In this document: positions 1 through 8,708 of the stretch, in pieces
Numbering within the stretch: the stretch's first letter is position 1
Layout of the letters: each line of letters starts with the position of its first letter
NCBI GenBank assembly: GCA_017528375.1
Contig: JAFXOY010000030.1
Coordinates: 1 to 62,656, forward strand
DNA length: 62,656 bases
Reading direction: 5' to 3'
From: Clostridia bacterium
GTDB lineage: Bacteria > Bacillota > Clostridia > TANB77 > CAG-508
Program-made: the position numbers and the translations under genes
Notes under the pieces: generated by a model
Seen by the model: the letters and a program-made list of their open reading frames with translations, nothing else
Databases searched by the model: none
Told to the model about the DNA's origin: nothing

Positions 1-17
1 AAACATTTTCAACCGAT

Positions 18-49
18 AAAAGAGACACTTATATTTAAGTGTCTCTTTT
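18..49 (-). terminator. Terminator of the rplS operon
   Basis: A perfect 14-bp inverted repeat (18-31 with 36-49, 4-nt loop) lies just after the rplS stop. The stem ends in A/T tracts, so it can work as an intrinsic terminator in either direction. It closes the ylxM-to-rplS operon. Confidence 0.85.
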
Positions 50-92
50 ACTATTCTTTAACTTGCATTTAAAGTTTAATAATTATTATTGA

Positions 93-650
93 TTATTCAG
101 CATCTGTTGTTTCTTCAGTTTTTTCTTCTTTAACTTCTTCTGCTACTGGAGCTTCTTCTACAACTGTTTCTTCAACTGGAGCTGCAACTTCTTCTACAGG
201 AGTTTCAACTGTTTCTACAGCTGCTACTTCTTCGTTAGCTACAACTTCTTCAGCTGGAGCTTCTACTAAATCTTCTTTAATAGTAATTTCTTTATCTTCA
301 ATTCTTGCACCTATAGCTTCTTTAGTTTTAGCAGATTTTCCTAATCTATCTCTTAAATAGAATAATTTAGCTCTTCTTGCTTTACCTACTCTAACTAATT
401 CAACTTTTTCTACCATTGGTGAGTGAATTAAGAATGTTTTTTCAACACCAACACCGTAAGCTACTCTTCTTACTGTAAATGTTGCGTTAACTCCTCCACC
501 TTGTTTTTTAATAATTATTCCTTCGAATACTTGGATTCTTTCTCTATTTCCTTCCTTAATTCTTTGGTGAACTTTAACAGTATCTCCAACTTTTAAGGCA
601 GGAATTTTATTTTTCATTTGCTCGTGTTCAATAGATTTTATGATATCCAT
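93..650 (-). CDS. rplS: 50S ribosomal protein L19 with acidic C-terminal extension
   Basis: Large-subunit protein at the interface with the 30S subunit. Residues 1 to about 114 are a normal L19: the [15 protein letters not shown] start, the [12 protein letters not shown] segment and [11 protein letters not shown] are all present. The protein then continues for about 70 residues that are almost entirely Glu, Val, Ala, Pro and Thr, roughly repeating VEE/APVEE, to 185 aa where the family is usually about 115. The start has a strong GGAGGAGAA site. It is the last gene of the operon, 76 bp after trmD. The L19 identity is certain; the role of the tail is unknown. Confidence 0.97.
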   Translation of the reverse strand: MDIIKSIEHEQMKNKIPALKVGDTVKVHQRIKEGNRERIQVFEGIIIKKQGGGVNATFTVRRVAYGVGVEKTFLIHSPMVEKVELVRVGKARRAKLFYLRDRLGKSAKTKEAIGARIEDKEITIKEDLVEAPAEEVVANEEVAAVETVETPVEEVAAPVEETVVEEAPVAEEVKEEKTEETTDAE

Positions 651-726
651 CGATATTCTCCTCCTTATTTTTATTTTATTTTTATGTAGGACTCTTTGTT
701 TTCTTAAGGGTATCCTTCTCCCTCGA

Positions 727-1392
727 CTATTTTTTTAAAAGATCTGGTCTTTTACTTTTAGTAAATTCTAAAGATTTTTCTTCTCTCCATTTGCGGATAT
801 TTTCATGATGTCCTGATATAAGTACATCTGGAACTTTTACACCATTAAATACTTCTGGTCTTGTGTATTGAGGATATTCCAACAAGTTATTTGAGAATGA
901 TTCTTCCGAAGTTGAATCTTCACTTATAACCCCTTCAACATATCTGCTTACAGAATCTATAAGTACCATTGCTGGTAACTCACCACCTGTTAATACATAG
1001 TCTCCAATTGAAATTTCTTCATCAACAATTTCATCTAATACTCTTTGGTCAATTCCTTCATAATGTCCACAAAGTAGAATCAAATGTTTTTCTTTACTTA
1101 ATTCAACAACTTTTTTCTGGTCTAATACTTTTCCTTGTGGAGACATATATATAACTTTTGCTCCTTCTGTTTTTACAGATTGGAAAGCTTCATATACAAC
1201 ATCTGGTCTAATTACCATTCCAGCTCCCCCACCATATGGAGTGTCATCAACATTTTTGTGTTTATCTTTTGAAAAATCTCTAATGTTTACTAAATTAATA
1301 TTAATTAAATCTTTTTCAATTGCTCTTCCAATAATGCTTTGATTTAATGTATCAAACATTTCTGGAAAAAGTGTTAAAACATCAAATTTCAT
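727..1392 (-). CDS. trmD: tRNA (guanine-N1)-methyltransferase
   Basis: Uses S-adenosylmethionine to methylate G37 at N1 in tRNAs reading CNN codons, preventing +1 frameshifting. The SPOUT fold is clear: LTLFPEMF at the N-terminus, [23 protein letters not shown] and the knot segment [17 protein letters not shown]. About 221 aa, normal length. An ATG 9 bp further upstream sits directly against the AAAGGA site, so the ATG at 1392, 9 nt from that site, is preferred. It follows rimM by about 16 bp, the usual order. Confidence 0.97.
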   Translation of the reverse strand: MKFDVLTLFPEMFDTLNQSIIGRAIEKDLININLVNIRDFSKDKHKNVDDTPYGGGAGMVIRPDVVYEAFQSVKTEGAKVIYMSPQGKVLDQKKVVELSKEKHLILLCGHYEGIDQRVLDEIVDEEISIGDYVLTGGELPAMVLIDSVSRYVEGVISEDSTSEESFSNNLLEYPQYTRPEVFNGVKVPDVLISGHHENIRKWREEKSLEFTKSKRPDLLKK

Positions 1393-1408
1393 TTTTGGCA
1401 TTCCTTTC

Positions 1409-1915
1409 CTATACTAAACCTTCTAATAAATGAACTGTAACAATTTGTTTTTCTATGTCTACATTTAAAATAACTTCTTTGATGCCTGGTAATAAAATTT
1501 GTTTACCTAATTCATCTTTTACAACATAGATATCATTACTTCCTGTATTATAGATGTCATCGACTTTTCCAAGTACTTGACCATCATCTGTAATAACTTC
1601 TGAACCAATAATATCTGCTATAAAATATTTTCCTTTTGGAAGTTTTCTTGCATCTTTTCTATGTATTCTTATGTAGCATCCTTTGAATTTTTCAGCAGTA
1701 TTCATATCCTCAATATTTTTTAATTTAAGAATTACCAAATGTTTTTGATATCTTACATTTTCAATTTCCATTTCTACTAATTGCTTATTTTTAACAACTA
1801 ATATTGATTTCAATCTTTCAAATTGCTCAATATCATCTGTGAAAGGATTTACTTTAACTTCACCCTTAATTCCAAATGTATTTACAATTTGACCAATTTC
1901 AAAATATTCTTGCAT
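1409..1915 (-). CDS. rimM: Ribosome maturation factor RimM
   Basis: Assists assembly of the 30S head by binding uS19. 168 aa, with an N-terminal RimM barrel (IGQIVNTFGIKGEVKV) and a C-terminal PRC-barrel (LLPGIKEVILNVDIEK). The AAGAGGT site precedes the ATG at a good distance. It sits between khpA (11 bp away) and trmD, as in most Firmicutes. Confidence 0.96.
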   Translation of the reverse strand: MQEYFEIGQIVNTFGIKGEVKVNPFTDDIEQFERLKSILVVKNKQLVEMEIENVRYQKHLVILKLKNIEDMNTAEKFKGCYIRIHRKDARKLPKGKYFIADIIGSEVITDDGQVLGKVDDIYNTGSNDIYVVKDELGKQILLPGIKEVILNVDIEKQIVTVHLLEGLV

Positions 1916-1926
1916 TTAAATACCTC

Positions 1927-2163
1927 TTATTCTTCTACAAATTCAACATTAACCTTTTTGCCTTCTTTTCCGGCAACTGATTTCATAACAGTTCTAATTG
2001 ATTTTGCTACTCTTCCTTGTTTACCAATAACTTTTCCCATATCACCTGAAGCAACTTTAACTTTGAATTCTATTGATTTTTCATTGTTTGAAATTTCTTC
2101 AATTGATATTTCTTCTTTATTATCAACTAAGCTAGCAATAATTAATTCTAATACATCTTTCAT
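1927..2163 (-). CDS. khpA: KH-domain RNA-binding protein (KhpA/YlqC)
   Basis: A 78-aa single KH domain. The signature GKVIGKQGRVAKSIRTV is the GxxG loop that grips RNA, followed by a typical KH strand ending in VNVEFVEE. In Gram-positive bacteria this protein pairs with KhpB/Jag and influences cell elongation and sRNA-type regulation. Its place between rpsP and rimM is standard. Strong GGAGGTATATT site before the ATG. Confidence 0.94.
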   Translation of the reverse strand: MKDVLELIIASLVDNKEEISIEEISNNEKSIEFKVKVASGDMGKVIGKQGRVAKSIRTVMKSVAGKEGKKVNVEFVEE

Positions 2164-2222
2164 AATATACCTCCAATATTTATAGTGTTATTCACACTTT
2201 ATTCATATCTGCTACGGTATAA

Positions 2223-2459
2223 TTATTTAGCAGCTTTTTCAATTAAAGCTTTAACTGTATCAGTTGGTTTTGCACCATTTTTGATCCATTTTTCTACTTT
2301 TTCGTTATCTAAAACTATTGTAGCAGGATTTGTCATTGGATCATAAGTACCAATTTTTTCAACTATTTTACCATCTCTTGGGCTTCTTGAATCAGCAACA
2401 ACTATATGATAAAATGGAGCTTTTTTAGCACCTTGTCTTTGTAATCTGATTTTTACCAT
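2223..2459 (-). CDS. rpsP: 30S ribosomal protein S16
   Basis: Small-subunit protein of the 30S body, 78 aa. The N-terminus [20 protein letters not shown] and the GTYDPMTNP segment are diagnostic. A GTG three codons upstream overlaps the AGGAGGTG site itself, so the ATG at 2459 is taken as the start. It is the third gene of the SRP and ribosome operon. Confidence 0.97.
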   Translation of the reverse strand: MVKIRLQRQGAKKAPFYHIVVADSRSPRDGKIVEKIGTYDPMTNPATIVLDNEKVEKWIKNGAKPTDTVKALIEKAAK

Positions 2460-2510
2460 TTTTTTCACCTCCTGAAAATTCGCAATAATTTATATTATTA
2501 AAATTAATAA

Positions 2511-3863
2511 CTACATTTTGTCAAATCCTTCTGGCATGAAACCTTTCATGCTTTTCATCATGTTTTTCATACCTTTTTCAGATTTCATTTTTTTCATCAT
2601 CTGTTGTGTCATTTCAAATGATTTCATAAATTGATTTATTTGTTGTACTGTTGTACCGCTTCCATTTGCTATACGAATTCTTCTACTTCCATTTAAAATC
2701 TTTGGATTTCTTCTTTCTTTATCTGTCATAGAACATATTATAGCTTCTATTCTTACAAACTCTTTATCATCAACCTTTAAATCTTTTATCTTACTCATTC
2801 CTGGTATCATTTTTAAAATTGATGAAAAAGAACCCATTTTCTTAATTTGTTTTAATTGTGCTAAATAATCATTTAAATCAAATTCACCTTTACGTAATTG
2901 CTTTTCTAATTTCTCAGCTTCATCAATATCAAATGCTTCTTCAGCTTTTTCTATAATTGAAAGAACATCACCCATTCCAAGAATTCTTGATGCCATTCTT
3001 TCTGGATGGAATTCTTCAATATCGCTTAACTTTTCACCAGTAGCTGCAAATTTGATTGGTCTACCTGTAACTTTTTTTACTGATAACGCAGCACCACCAC
3101 GTGTGTCACCATCTAATTTTGTAAGTACAACTCCATCAATTCCGACATTTTCATTGAATGTAGTTGCAACATTTACAGCATCTTGACCTGTCATTGAATC
3201 TACTACAAGTAGTATTTCATGTGGCTTTGCTACTGCCTTCAGATTCTTTAATTCTTGCATTAATTCTTCATCAATATGAAGACGTCCTGCAGTATCTAGA
3301 ATTATTACATCATTCAATTTACTAATTGCTGTGTTGTAAGCTTCTTTTGCAATTCTAACAACATCTTTTGTTGTTTCATTACTATAAACAGGAATGTTTA
3401 ATTGACTTCCTACAACTTGTAATTGTTTAATAGCTGCTGGTCTATATACATCACATGCAACTAATAAAGGCTTTTTTCCTTGCTTCCTTAATAAATTTGC
3501 AAGCTTACCAGCTGTTGTTGTTTTACCAGAACCTTGTAAACCTACTAACATGATTACTGTTGGTGGATTTGGTGTAAAATTAATTTTACTTTCTGTTCCA
3601 CCTAATAATTCAACTAATTCATCTTTAACTATTTTAATTACTTGTTGTCCAGGTGTTAATGATTTTAAAACATCTTGACCTAAAGCCTTTTCTTGAATTG
3701 TTGCTGTAAATTCTTTTACAATTTTATAGTTAACATCAGCTTCTAATAATGCAAGTTTAACTTCTCTTAACATTTCTTTTAAGTCTGATTCAGTAATTCT
3801 TGCCTTTCCTTTAAGCTTTCTTGTAAAATCTTGTAATTTTGAAGATAATCCCTCAAATGCCAT
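2511..3863 (-). CDS. ffh: Signal recognition particle protein Ffh (SRP54)
   Basis: GTPase that binds signal sequences on ribosomes with 4.5S RNA and docks with FtsY at the membrane. 450 aa: N domain (about 1-90), G domain with P-loop GLQGSGKTTTAGK, DTAGRLH and TKLDGDTRGG, then the Met-rich M domain from about 300 whose last 50 residues are dense in Met and Lys. It follows ylxM by 12 bp. GGGAGGAATCCAA precedes the ATG. Confidence 0.98.
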   Translation of the reverse strand: MAFEGLSSKLQDFTRKLKGKARITESDLKEMLREVKLALLEADVNYKIVKEFTATIQEKALGQDVLKSLTPGQQVIKIVKDELVELLGGTESKINFTPNPPTVIMLVGLQGSGKTTTAGKLANLLRKQGKKPLLVACDVYRPAAIKQLQVVGSQLNIPVYSNETTKDVVRIAKEAYNTAISKLNDVIILDTAGRLHIDEELMQELKNLKAVAKPHEILLVVDSMTGQDAVNVATTFNENVGIDGVVLTKLDGDTRGGAALSVKKVTGRPIKFAATGEKLSDIEEFHPERMASRILGMGDVLSIIEKAEEAFDIDEAEKLEKQLRKGEFDLNDYLAQLKQIKKMGSFSSILKMIPGMSKIKDLKVDDKEFVRIEAIICSMTDKERRNPKILNGSRRIRIANGSGTTVQQINQFMKSFEMTQQMMKKMKSEKGMKNMMKSMKGFMPEGFDKM

Positions 3864-3875
3864 TTGGATTCCTCC

Positions 3876-4226
3876 CTAATTTAATTTTAGCAATTGTTTT
3901 TCAATACTATTTATTTTGACAACTACTTCTTTATTTGAATTAGTCAACTCTTTAATTTCGTTTAATTCGCTTGTTATATTAGAAATAATTTTTCTTTCTT
4001 GTAAAACCTTTTTCATTAAAGAAATTCCATCTTCTAATTCGTATAATCTATTTTCGCCTTTTTTTATAATATCTCTGACTGCTTGCCTTGTAATATTATT
4101 GTTTTCTGCAATTTCTGAAAGTGATAAGTCATTATTGTAATAGTCTGTTAAGACTTCATATTGCTTTTCAGTTAGTACTTTTCCATAAAGTTGGCATAGC
4201 ACACTTATTTCAACATTTTTCTCCAT
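3876..4226 (-). CDS. ylxM: SRP-associated HTH protein YlxM (UPF0122)
   Basis: A 116-aa protein with a sigma-70 region-4-like helix-turn-helix (LSLSEIAENNNITRQAVRDIIKKGENRLYE region, about residues 34-62) and a coiled C-terminal half. The family is almost always encoded directly upstream of ffh and is thought to modulate SRP. First gene of the operon, with a consensus promoter 33-60 bp upstream. Confidence 0.93.
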   Translation of the reverse strand: MEKNVEISVLCQLYGKVLTEKQYEVLTDYYNNDLSLSEIAENNNITRQAVRDIIKKGENRLYELEDGISLMKKVLQERKIISNITSELNEIKELTNSNKEVVVKINSIEKQLLKLN

Positions 4227-4258
4227 ATTTTTACCCTTTCATTTTGTAATGCTATTCT

Positions 4259-4287
4259 ACTTTACACTATTTTTGCGTAAATGTCAA
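4259..4287 (-). promoter_or_regulatory. SigA promoter of the ylxM-ffh-rplS operon
   Basis: On the minus strand TTGACA (4287-4282), a 17-bp spacer and TAAAGT (4264-4259). A purine-rich AAAGGG site lies before the ylxM ATG. Confidence 0.75.
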
Positions 4288-4331
4288 GCATTTTGTTTAT
4301 TTTTTTATGAATTTTATTGATTTTTAGTACG

Positions 4332-4385
4332 TTATTAATGAAAAAAGGGAGTGACTATTAAAATCACTCCTTTTTTCATTAATAA
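4332..4385 (-). terminator. Terminator of the DUF4190 gene
   Basis: A long stem (about 22 bp with one bulged G) joins 4332-4354 and 4364-4385, with T tracts inside the arms. It begins a few bases after the stop of the 4390-4665 gene and precedes the ylxM promoter. Confidence 0.8.
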
Positions 4386-4389
4386 ATTA

Positions 4390-4665
4390 TTACATAATTC
4401 CTAATTGTTTATAAAGTGTTGGTAAGAAAGTTACTACTAATACTATATCAATAATTCCTAATACAATACCAACTATAGCCATCCATTTGTTATTTTTTTG
4501 TTTTTCAGGATTAAATTTTGCAAGTCCTAAACCACCTGTGATAACAGCAGCTATTCCACAAGGAATTCCTGCAATTAAAATTCCAACTAAAGCTAAAACA
4601 AAGCTTGATAAAGCATATGAATTCATCTTTTTTTGTATTGGCATTTGTTCATTATTTTCTTCCAT
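4390..4665 (-). CDS. Small DUF4190 membrane protein
   Basis: 91 aa: a charged N-terminus followed by two transmembrane helices (about residues 17-42 and 62-84) joined by GLGLAKFNPEKQKNNKW. This matches the DUF4190 pattern (two helices around a G-x-x-LG-x-x-K turn). No function is known. It is monocistronic, between its own terminator and an AT-rich upstream region containing an inverted repeat (4689-4710). Start supported by GAAGGGAG. Confidence 0.75.
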   Translation of the reverse strand: MEENNEQMPIQKKMNSYALSSFVLALVGILIAGIPCGIAAVITGGLGLAKFNPEKQKNNKWMAIVGIVLGIIDIVLVVTFLPTLYKQLGIM

Positions 4666-4688
4666 AATAATTCTCCCTTCATTTTTAA

Positions 4689-4710
4689 TAATACAAACGT
4701 TATTGTATTA
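4689..4710. promoter_or_regulatory. Inverted repeat upstream of the DUF4190 gene
   Basis: TAATACAA and its complement TTGTATTA are separated by 6 bp, 24-45 bp before the DUF4190 start codon. It could be an operator overlapping the promoter. It could equally be chance in very AT-rich DNA. Confidence 0.3.
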
Positions 4711-4789
4711 TTTGCATTTTAACATTATTTTTATTATTATGCAATACTAATTTTTCAATTATACGCAACAGTCGATTATATTTCTATAA

Positions 4790-6037
4790 TTAAATTTTTG
4801 CAGCAGTCTCATCTTCCACATAATACTGTGTTCCAAGCATTTTATCTGGTAAATATTGCTGTTCTACCCAATGACCTGGATAATCATGTGGATATTTATA
4901 TCCAACTCCATAGCCTTCTTTTTCCATTCCCTCTGCTGGAGCATTTCTTATATGCATTGGAATTTCTCCTGTGTCTGTATTTTTCACATCTGATAATGCT
5001 TTATCAATTCCTAAATATGCAGCATTTGATTTTGGTGATTTTGCATTATATACAGCAGCTTCTGCTAAAATAATTCTAGCCTCTGGCATTCCTACCATAT
5101 GAACAGCCTGCATTGCAGCATTTGCCACTACTAATGCATTTGGATTTCCCATGCCTACATCTTCAGCTGCTGAAATAACTATTCTTCTTGCTAAAAACAT
5201 AGGATCTTCTCCACCATTTAAAGCTCTTGCTAAATAGAATAAAGCCGCATCAGCATCACTTCCACGCATTGATTTTATGAAAGCACTTATATTGTCATAA
5301 TGGCTATCACCATTTTTATCAAAAATTGCTTTTCTATTTTGAACACTATCGGCTGCAATTTCATTTGTTATATGAATAAATCCATCAGAATCCATTTCTG
5401 TTGTTAAAACTGCAACTTCCAAACCATTTAAAGCAGTTCTTACATCACCATTTGCAACCTCTGCTATCTTCATTAAAGTATCATCTTCAACTTTAATAGA
5501 ATAATCTCCAAGTCCTCTTTTATCTGTTAGAGATTTTTTTAATACTTTAAAAATATCCTGTTTAGTTAACGGATTTAGCTTAAACACCATAGACCTTGAA
5601 ATCAACGCCTTATTAACCTCAAAATAAGGATTTTCAGTTGTAGCTCCAATTAAAATAACAGTGCCATTTTCAACATATGGTAGCAAAGCATCTTGTTGTA
5701 GCTTATTAAATCTATGAATCTCATCAATAAACAAAATACACTTTCCGCTTGGATTAAGCATAATATTTTGAGCCTCTTCAATAGCAGACTTAATATCTCC
5801 AACCCCAGCAGTAACAGCATTTATCTTCTTAAACTTATACTTTGTTGTATTACTAATAACCTTTGCCAAAGAAGTTTTTCCACATCCAGGAGGGCCCCAC
5901 AAAATAATACTAGATAATCTATCAGCTTTTATAGTTCTATAAAGTATTTTATCTTTTGCTAATATATGTTCTTGACCTACGTAATCTTCCAAACACTCAG
6001 GCTTCATACGAAACGCCAAAGGTTCATTGCTATTCAT
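4790..6037 (-). CDS. rarA: Replication-associated recombination protein A (RarA/MgsA)
   Basis: AAA+ ATPase of the clamp-loader family that acts at stalled forks. 415 aa: Walker A GPPGCGKTSLAK near residue 50, Walker B LFIDEIHRF, sensor GATTENPYFEVN, then the tetramerisation domain with GSDADAALFYLAR and the C-terminal GYGVGYKYPHDYPG motif. The ATG at 6037 is preferred over one 6 bp upstream because of spacing from AGGAGG. It follows ruvA by 28 bp. Confidence 0.95.
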   Translation of the reverse strand: MNSNEPLAFRMKPECLEDYVGQEHILAKDKILYRTIKADRLSSIILWGPPGCGKTSLAKVISNTTKYKFKKINAVTAGVGDIKSAIEEAQNIMLNPSGKCILFIDEIHRFNKLQQDALLPYVENGTVILIGATTENPYFEVNKALISRSMVFKLNPLTKQDIFKVLKKSLTDKRGLGDYSIKVEDDTLMKIAEVANGDVRTALNGLEVAVLTTEMDSDGFIHITNEIAADSVQNRKAIFDKNGDSHYDNISAFIKSMRGSDADAALFYLARALNGGEDPMFLARRIVISAAEDVGMGNPNALVVANAAMQAVHMVGMPEARIILAEAAVYNAKSPKSNAAYLGIDKALSDVKNTDTGEIPMHIRNAPAEGMEKEGYGVGYKYPHDYPGHWVEQQYLPDKMLGTQYYVEDETAAKI

Positions 6038-6065
6038 AATCATATTCCTCCTACCGTGCGGCTAC

Positions 6066-6671
6066 CTACTTAGCCAAATAAAACAATCCTTTTTTAATTA
6101 TATCCTCCACACTAAGCTCAGCTTTCTCAAACATTTCAAAAGCTTTCTCAATCTCTTTTCTCGTATATCCAAGCACCTGCAAAGCAGACATAGCTTCAGA
6201 AACTTTCTCAGAATCAGCCTCTTTCTTAGAAAGCATTTCTTCAAGCTCACCCTTATTAGTATCTTCTACAGCTTTAAGCTTATCCTTAAGCTCCAAAATA
6301 ATTCTCTGAGCTGTCTTAGGTCCAATACCTGGTAGTTTTTTTAATTTACCTACATCATCTGTAATAACAGCTAAAGCAAAACTAGATGGTGTAATATTAG
6401 ATAAAATCACAATAGCTGATTTAGCACCAACTCCACTTACAGACAATAATAACTCAAACATACGTAATTCTTCATTAGTATTAAAGCCATATAAACTCAT
6501 ATCATCTTCCCTAACCTTTAAATACGTATGAATTTTTACTTGAGTTCCTAAATCACCTAATTTATCAATAGCTGTTTCAGACATAAATACTTTATATCCA
6601 ATTCCACCAGTTTCTACAACAACATAATCTGTCGCTTTAATCTCTAAAGTACCTTTAATATATGCGTACAT
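6066..6671 (-). CDS. ruvA: Holliday junction branch-migration protein RuvA
   Basis: Tetrameric DNA-binding subunit that holds Holliday junctions for RuvB. 201 aa: N-terminal OB domain (MYAYIKGTLEI to about 63), helix-hairpin-helix repeats LLSVSGVGAKSAI and KLPGIGPKTAQRIILELKDK, and the RuvB-binding C-terminal helix bundle from about 150. ruvB, normally next, is not in the window; rarA follows instead. AGGAGG precedes the ATG. Confidence 0.95.
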   Translation of the reverse strand: MYAYIKGTLEIKATDYVVVETGGIGYKVFMSETAIDKLGDLGTQVKIHTYLKVREDDMSLYGFNTNEELRMFELLLSVSGVGAKSAIVILSNITPSSFALAVITDDVGKLKKLPGIGPKTAQRIILELKDKLKAVEDTNKGELEEMLSKKEADSEKVSEAMSALQVLGYTRKEIEKAFEMFEKAELSVEDIIKKGLFYLAK

Positions 6672-6680
6672 ATTTTCCTC

Positions 6681-7859
6681 CTATTTATTTTCTCCACCTT
6701 TATACTTGTAAACATACTTATGTGGATCAACATATCTATAAAGTGCAGCTGCAATTACAGATGTTAATGGAATTGTTGTCAAAATACCAATGCTTCCTGC
6801 TAAAGCTTGAAGAATTTCAACTGCAATCATTTCTAAGTTGAATAAGTAGGCAACTGAATGACTACTTGCTGTTAAAAGTAAAACTGTTGATAAAGAACTT
6901 CCTATGTAAGCTAAAATAAGTGTATTTGTCATTGTTCCCATTATATCTTTACCAATGTTAAATCCTGATTTTATAATTTCTTTGAAATCTGGTTTTTCCA
7001 TTTTACTTGCAACTTCGGTAAGTGATGATGCAATATCTATTGCTACGTCCATTATTGCTCCAACAGCACCAACTAGAATTCCTGCAAAGATTATAGCTTT
7101 TAAATCTATTTTTGAATTTAACTGCTCTAAGTAGATTGCATTTTCATCAACAAAACCTGTTAATCTTAAAACATTATTCATTATTAATGTTAATAATCCT
7201 GCAACAAGCACACCTCCAATACATCCTAATGCTGTTGCTAATGTTTTTCTGCTATATCCATAAACTAATAAAACTGTGCTTATTGTAATAAATGCACATG
7301 TAACAATTGTCCATGCATAAATGTTTTGTCCGCCTAGAATTGCTGGAATAAATACTATAAATATTGATAAAACAGTAAACACTAATGAAATTAATGTTTT
7401 AACGCCTTTTGTTCTACCAAATAGAACTATTAATCCTAAGAATATTATTGTTAAAACTAATAATGCAGATGTTCTTGAATATTCCATAAAGTACCATTTT
7501 TGTTCACCTTCAAATGAAGTTTCATTATACAATAAAACTTTATCACCTGCTTCAACTTCTTTTACTGTACCGGTAACATATGTTGATATGCTTTGTGTAC
7601 CTATTACTAATTCTCCTTTATGGTCTCCAGATTTAACATGTGCTTCAAATGTTATATCTGTATTATATTGATCTTCTAATCCATCTATTGAAAGTGGAGT
7701 TTCTTTTCTTTCTATAATTCTTGTTACTTCAGCTTTTGGATAATTTAATTTTGTTACTTGATCCAAAAAACTATTATCTTTCATTGCGATTTTATTTCCC
7801 ACTATAATGTAAATTATTGATACTATTAATGCTACTGCAAATACTACTTTTTCCTTCAT
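6681..7859 (-). CDS. YibE/F family multi-pass membrane protein
   Basis: 392 aa with an N-terminal anchor, an extracytoplasmic beta-rich domain (about 20-130, including GDKVLLYNETSFEGEQKWYFMEY) and about eight transmembrane helices. The stretch AIIFAGILVGAVGAIMDVAI and the SSLTEVASKMEKP loop fit the YibE/F family, whose role is unknown. The ATG at 7859 is chosen because AGAGAGGG is positioned for it; an in-frame ATG 21 bp earlier has no site. It lies 9 bp from ruvA and may be co-transcribed with it. Confidence 0.85.
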   Translation of the reverse strand: MKEKVVFAVALIVSIIYIIVGNKIAMKDNSFLDQVTKLNYPKAEVTRIIERKETPLSIDGLEDQYNTDITFEAHVKSGDHKGELVIGTQSISTYVTGTVKEVEAGDKVLLYNETSFEGEQKWYFMEYSRTSALLVLTIIFLGLIVLFGRTKGVKTLISLVFTVLSIFIVFIPAILGGQNIYAWTIVTCAFITISTVLLVYGYSRKTLATALGCIGGVLVAGLLTLIMNNVLRLTGFVDENAIYLEQLNSKIDLKAIIFAGILVGAVGAIMDVAIDIASSLTEVASKMEKPDFKEIIKSGFNIGKDIMGTMTNTLILAYIGSSLSTVLLLTASSHSVAYLFNLEMIAVEILQALAGSIGILTTIPLTSVIAAALYRYVDPHKYVYKYKGGENK

Positions 7860-7975
7860 TTTATACCCTCTCTCTTTCATTATTTTTTAACTCGTTCCTA
7901 TAATAACACAAATTTTATTTTTTTTGTATAAATTTTGCAAAAAAAGTTACAATAATTTTAAGAGAGGATGATTTT

Positions 7976-8191
7976 ATGGATATGGAAAAACATTTATTAA
8001 TTACAGGAGCTTCTGAAACATCTTGGAAAGACGCAATTACAAGTGCTATAGCTGAAGCTTCAAAAACAATCGATTATTTATCTAGTGTTAAAATTTTGAA
8101 TCAATATGCAAAAATAAACGGAAACAAAATTTCAGAATACTATGTAGATTTAGACATTTCATTTGTAATTGATAGAGAAAGGAAAGATTAA
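7976..8191 (+). CDS. Dodecin-family flavin-binding protein
   Basis: 71 aa. The fold signature is visible: a first strand (KHLLITGASETSWKDAI), a helix ending AEASKTIDYLSSVKI, then strands carrying NQYAKINGNKISEYYVDLDISFVID. Dodecins form hollow dodecamers that store or buffer flavins. It is divergent from the YibE/F gene and only 2 bp before spoVAC, so the two are probably co-transcribed, which suggests a late sporulation or spore role. The family call is good; the ligand is inferred. Confidence 0.8.
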   Translation: MDMEKHLLITGASETSWKDAITSAIAEASKTIDYLSSVKILNQYAKINGNKISEYYVDLDISFVIDRERKD

Positions 8192-8193
8192 TT

Positions 8194-8637
8194 ATGAAAC
8201 CTATTGAAACTAAACAAGAATATAGTGACTATGTAGATAAAAAATCACCAAACTCACCTATTTTAAAAAATTGTTTTAATGCTTTTTGGGTTGGTGGATT
8301 AATATGTTCAATTGGACAAATCATAATGGACTTCTGCATGTATAAAGGTTTAGATCAAACGTCTGCATCAACAGTAGTTTCAATTGTGTTAATAGGTGTT
8401 GCAGCATTATTAACAGGACTAAACATTTTCAACAAAATTGGAAAATTTGCTGGAGCAGGATCTTTAATACCAATTACAGGATTTGCAAACTCAATTGTTT
8501 CCCCTGCTATAGAATATAAATCAGAAGGCTACGTAATGGGGGTTGGAGGAAAAATGTTTACAGTCGCCGGACCAGTACTAGTTTTTGGCATTTGTTCTTC
8601 CGTACTAATTGGATTAATTGCAACACTATTTTCTTAA
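8194..8637 (+). CDS. spoVAC: Stage V sporulation protein AC
   Basis: A membrane component of the spore dipicolinate channel, acting in the inner spore membrane. 147 aa: a soluble N-terminus ending NSPILKNCFNAFWVGGLIC, then four or five hydrophobic segments with FNKIGKFAGAGSLIPITGFANS and EYKSEGYVMGVGGKMFTVAGP, the conserved SpoVAC core. The usual partners spoVAD and spoVAE do not follow; addA converges instead. A dodecin gene precedes it. Confidence 0.93.
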   Translation: MKPIETKQEYSDYVDKKSPNSPILKNCFNAFWVGGLICSIGQIIMDFCMYKGLDQTSASTVVSIVLIGVAALLTGLNIFNKIGKFAGAGSLIPITGFANSIVSPAIEYKSEGYVMGVGGKMFTVAGPVLVFGICSSVLIGLIATLFS

Positions 8638-8650
8638 AAATTCTAGAGTA

Positions 8651-8702
8651 GCTAAAAGTTGAAATTATGTCCGGGATGGTTGGCATAATTTCAACTTTTA
8701 GC
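8651..8702. terminator. 19-bp perfect hairpin between spoVAC and addA
   Basis: The 19-bp arms 8651-8669 and 8684-8702 are perfectly complementary around a G-rich 14-nt loop. It lies between two converging genes, so a bidirectional terminator is likely, though there is no good T tract on either side. Confidence 0.6.
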
Positions 8703-8708
8703 GGCTAC

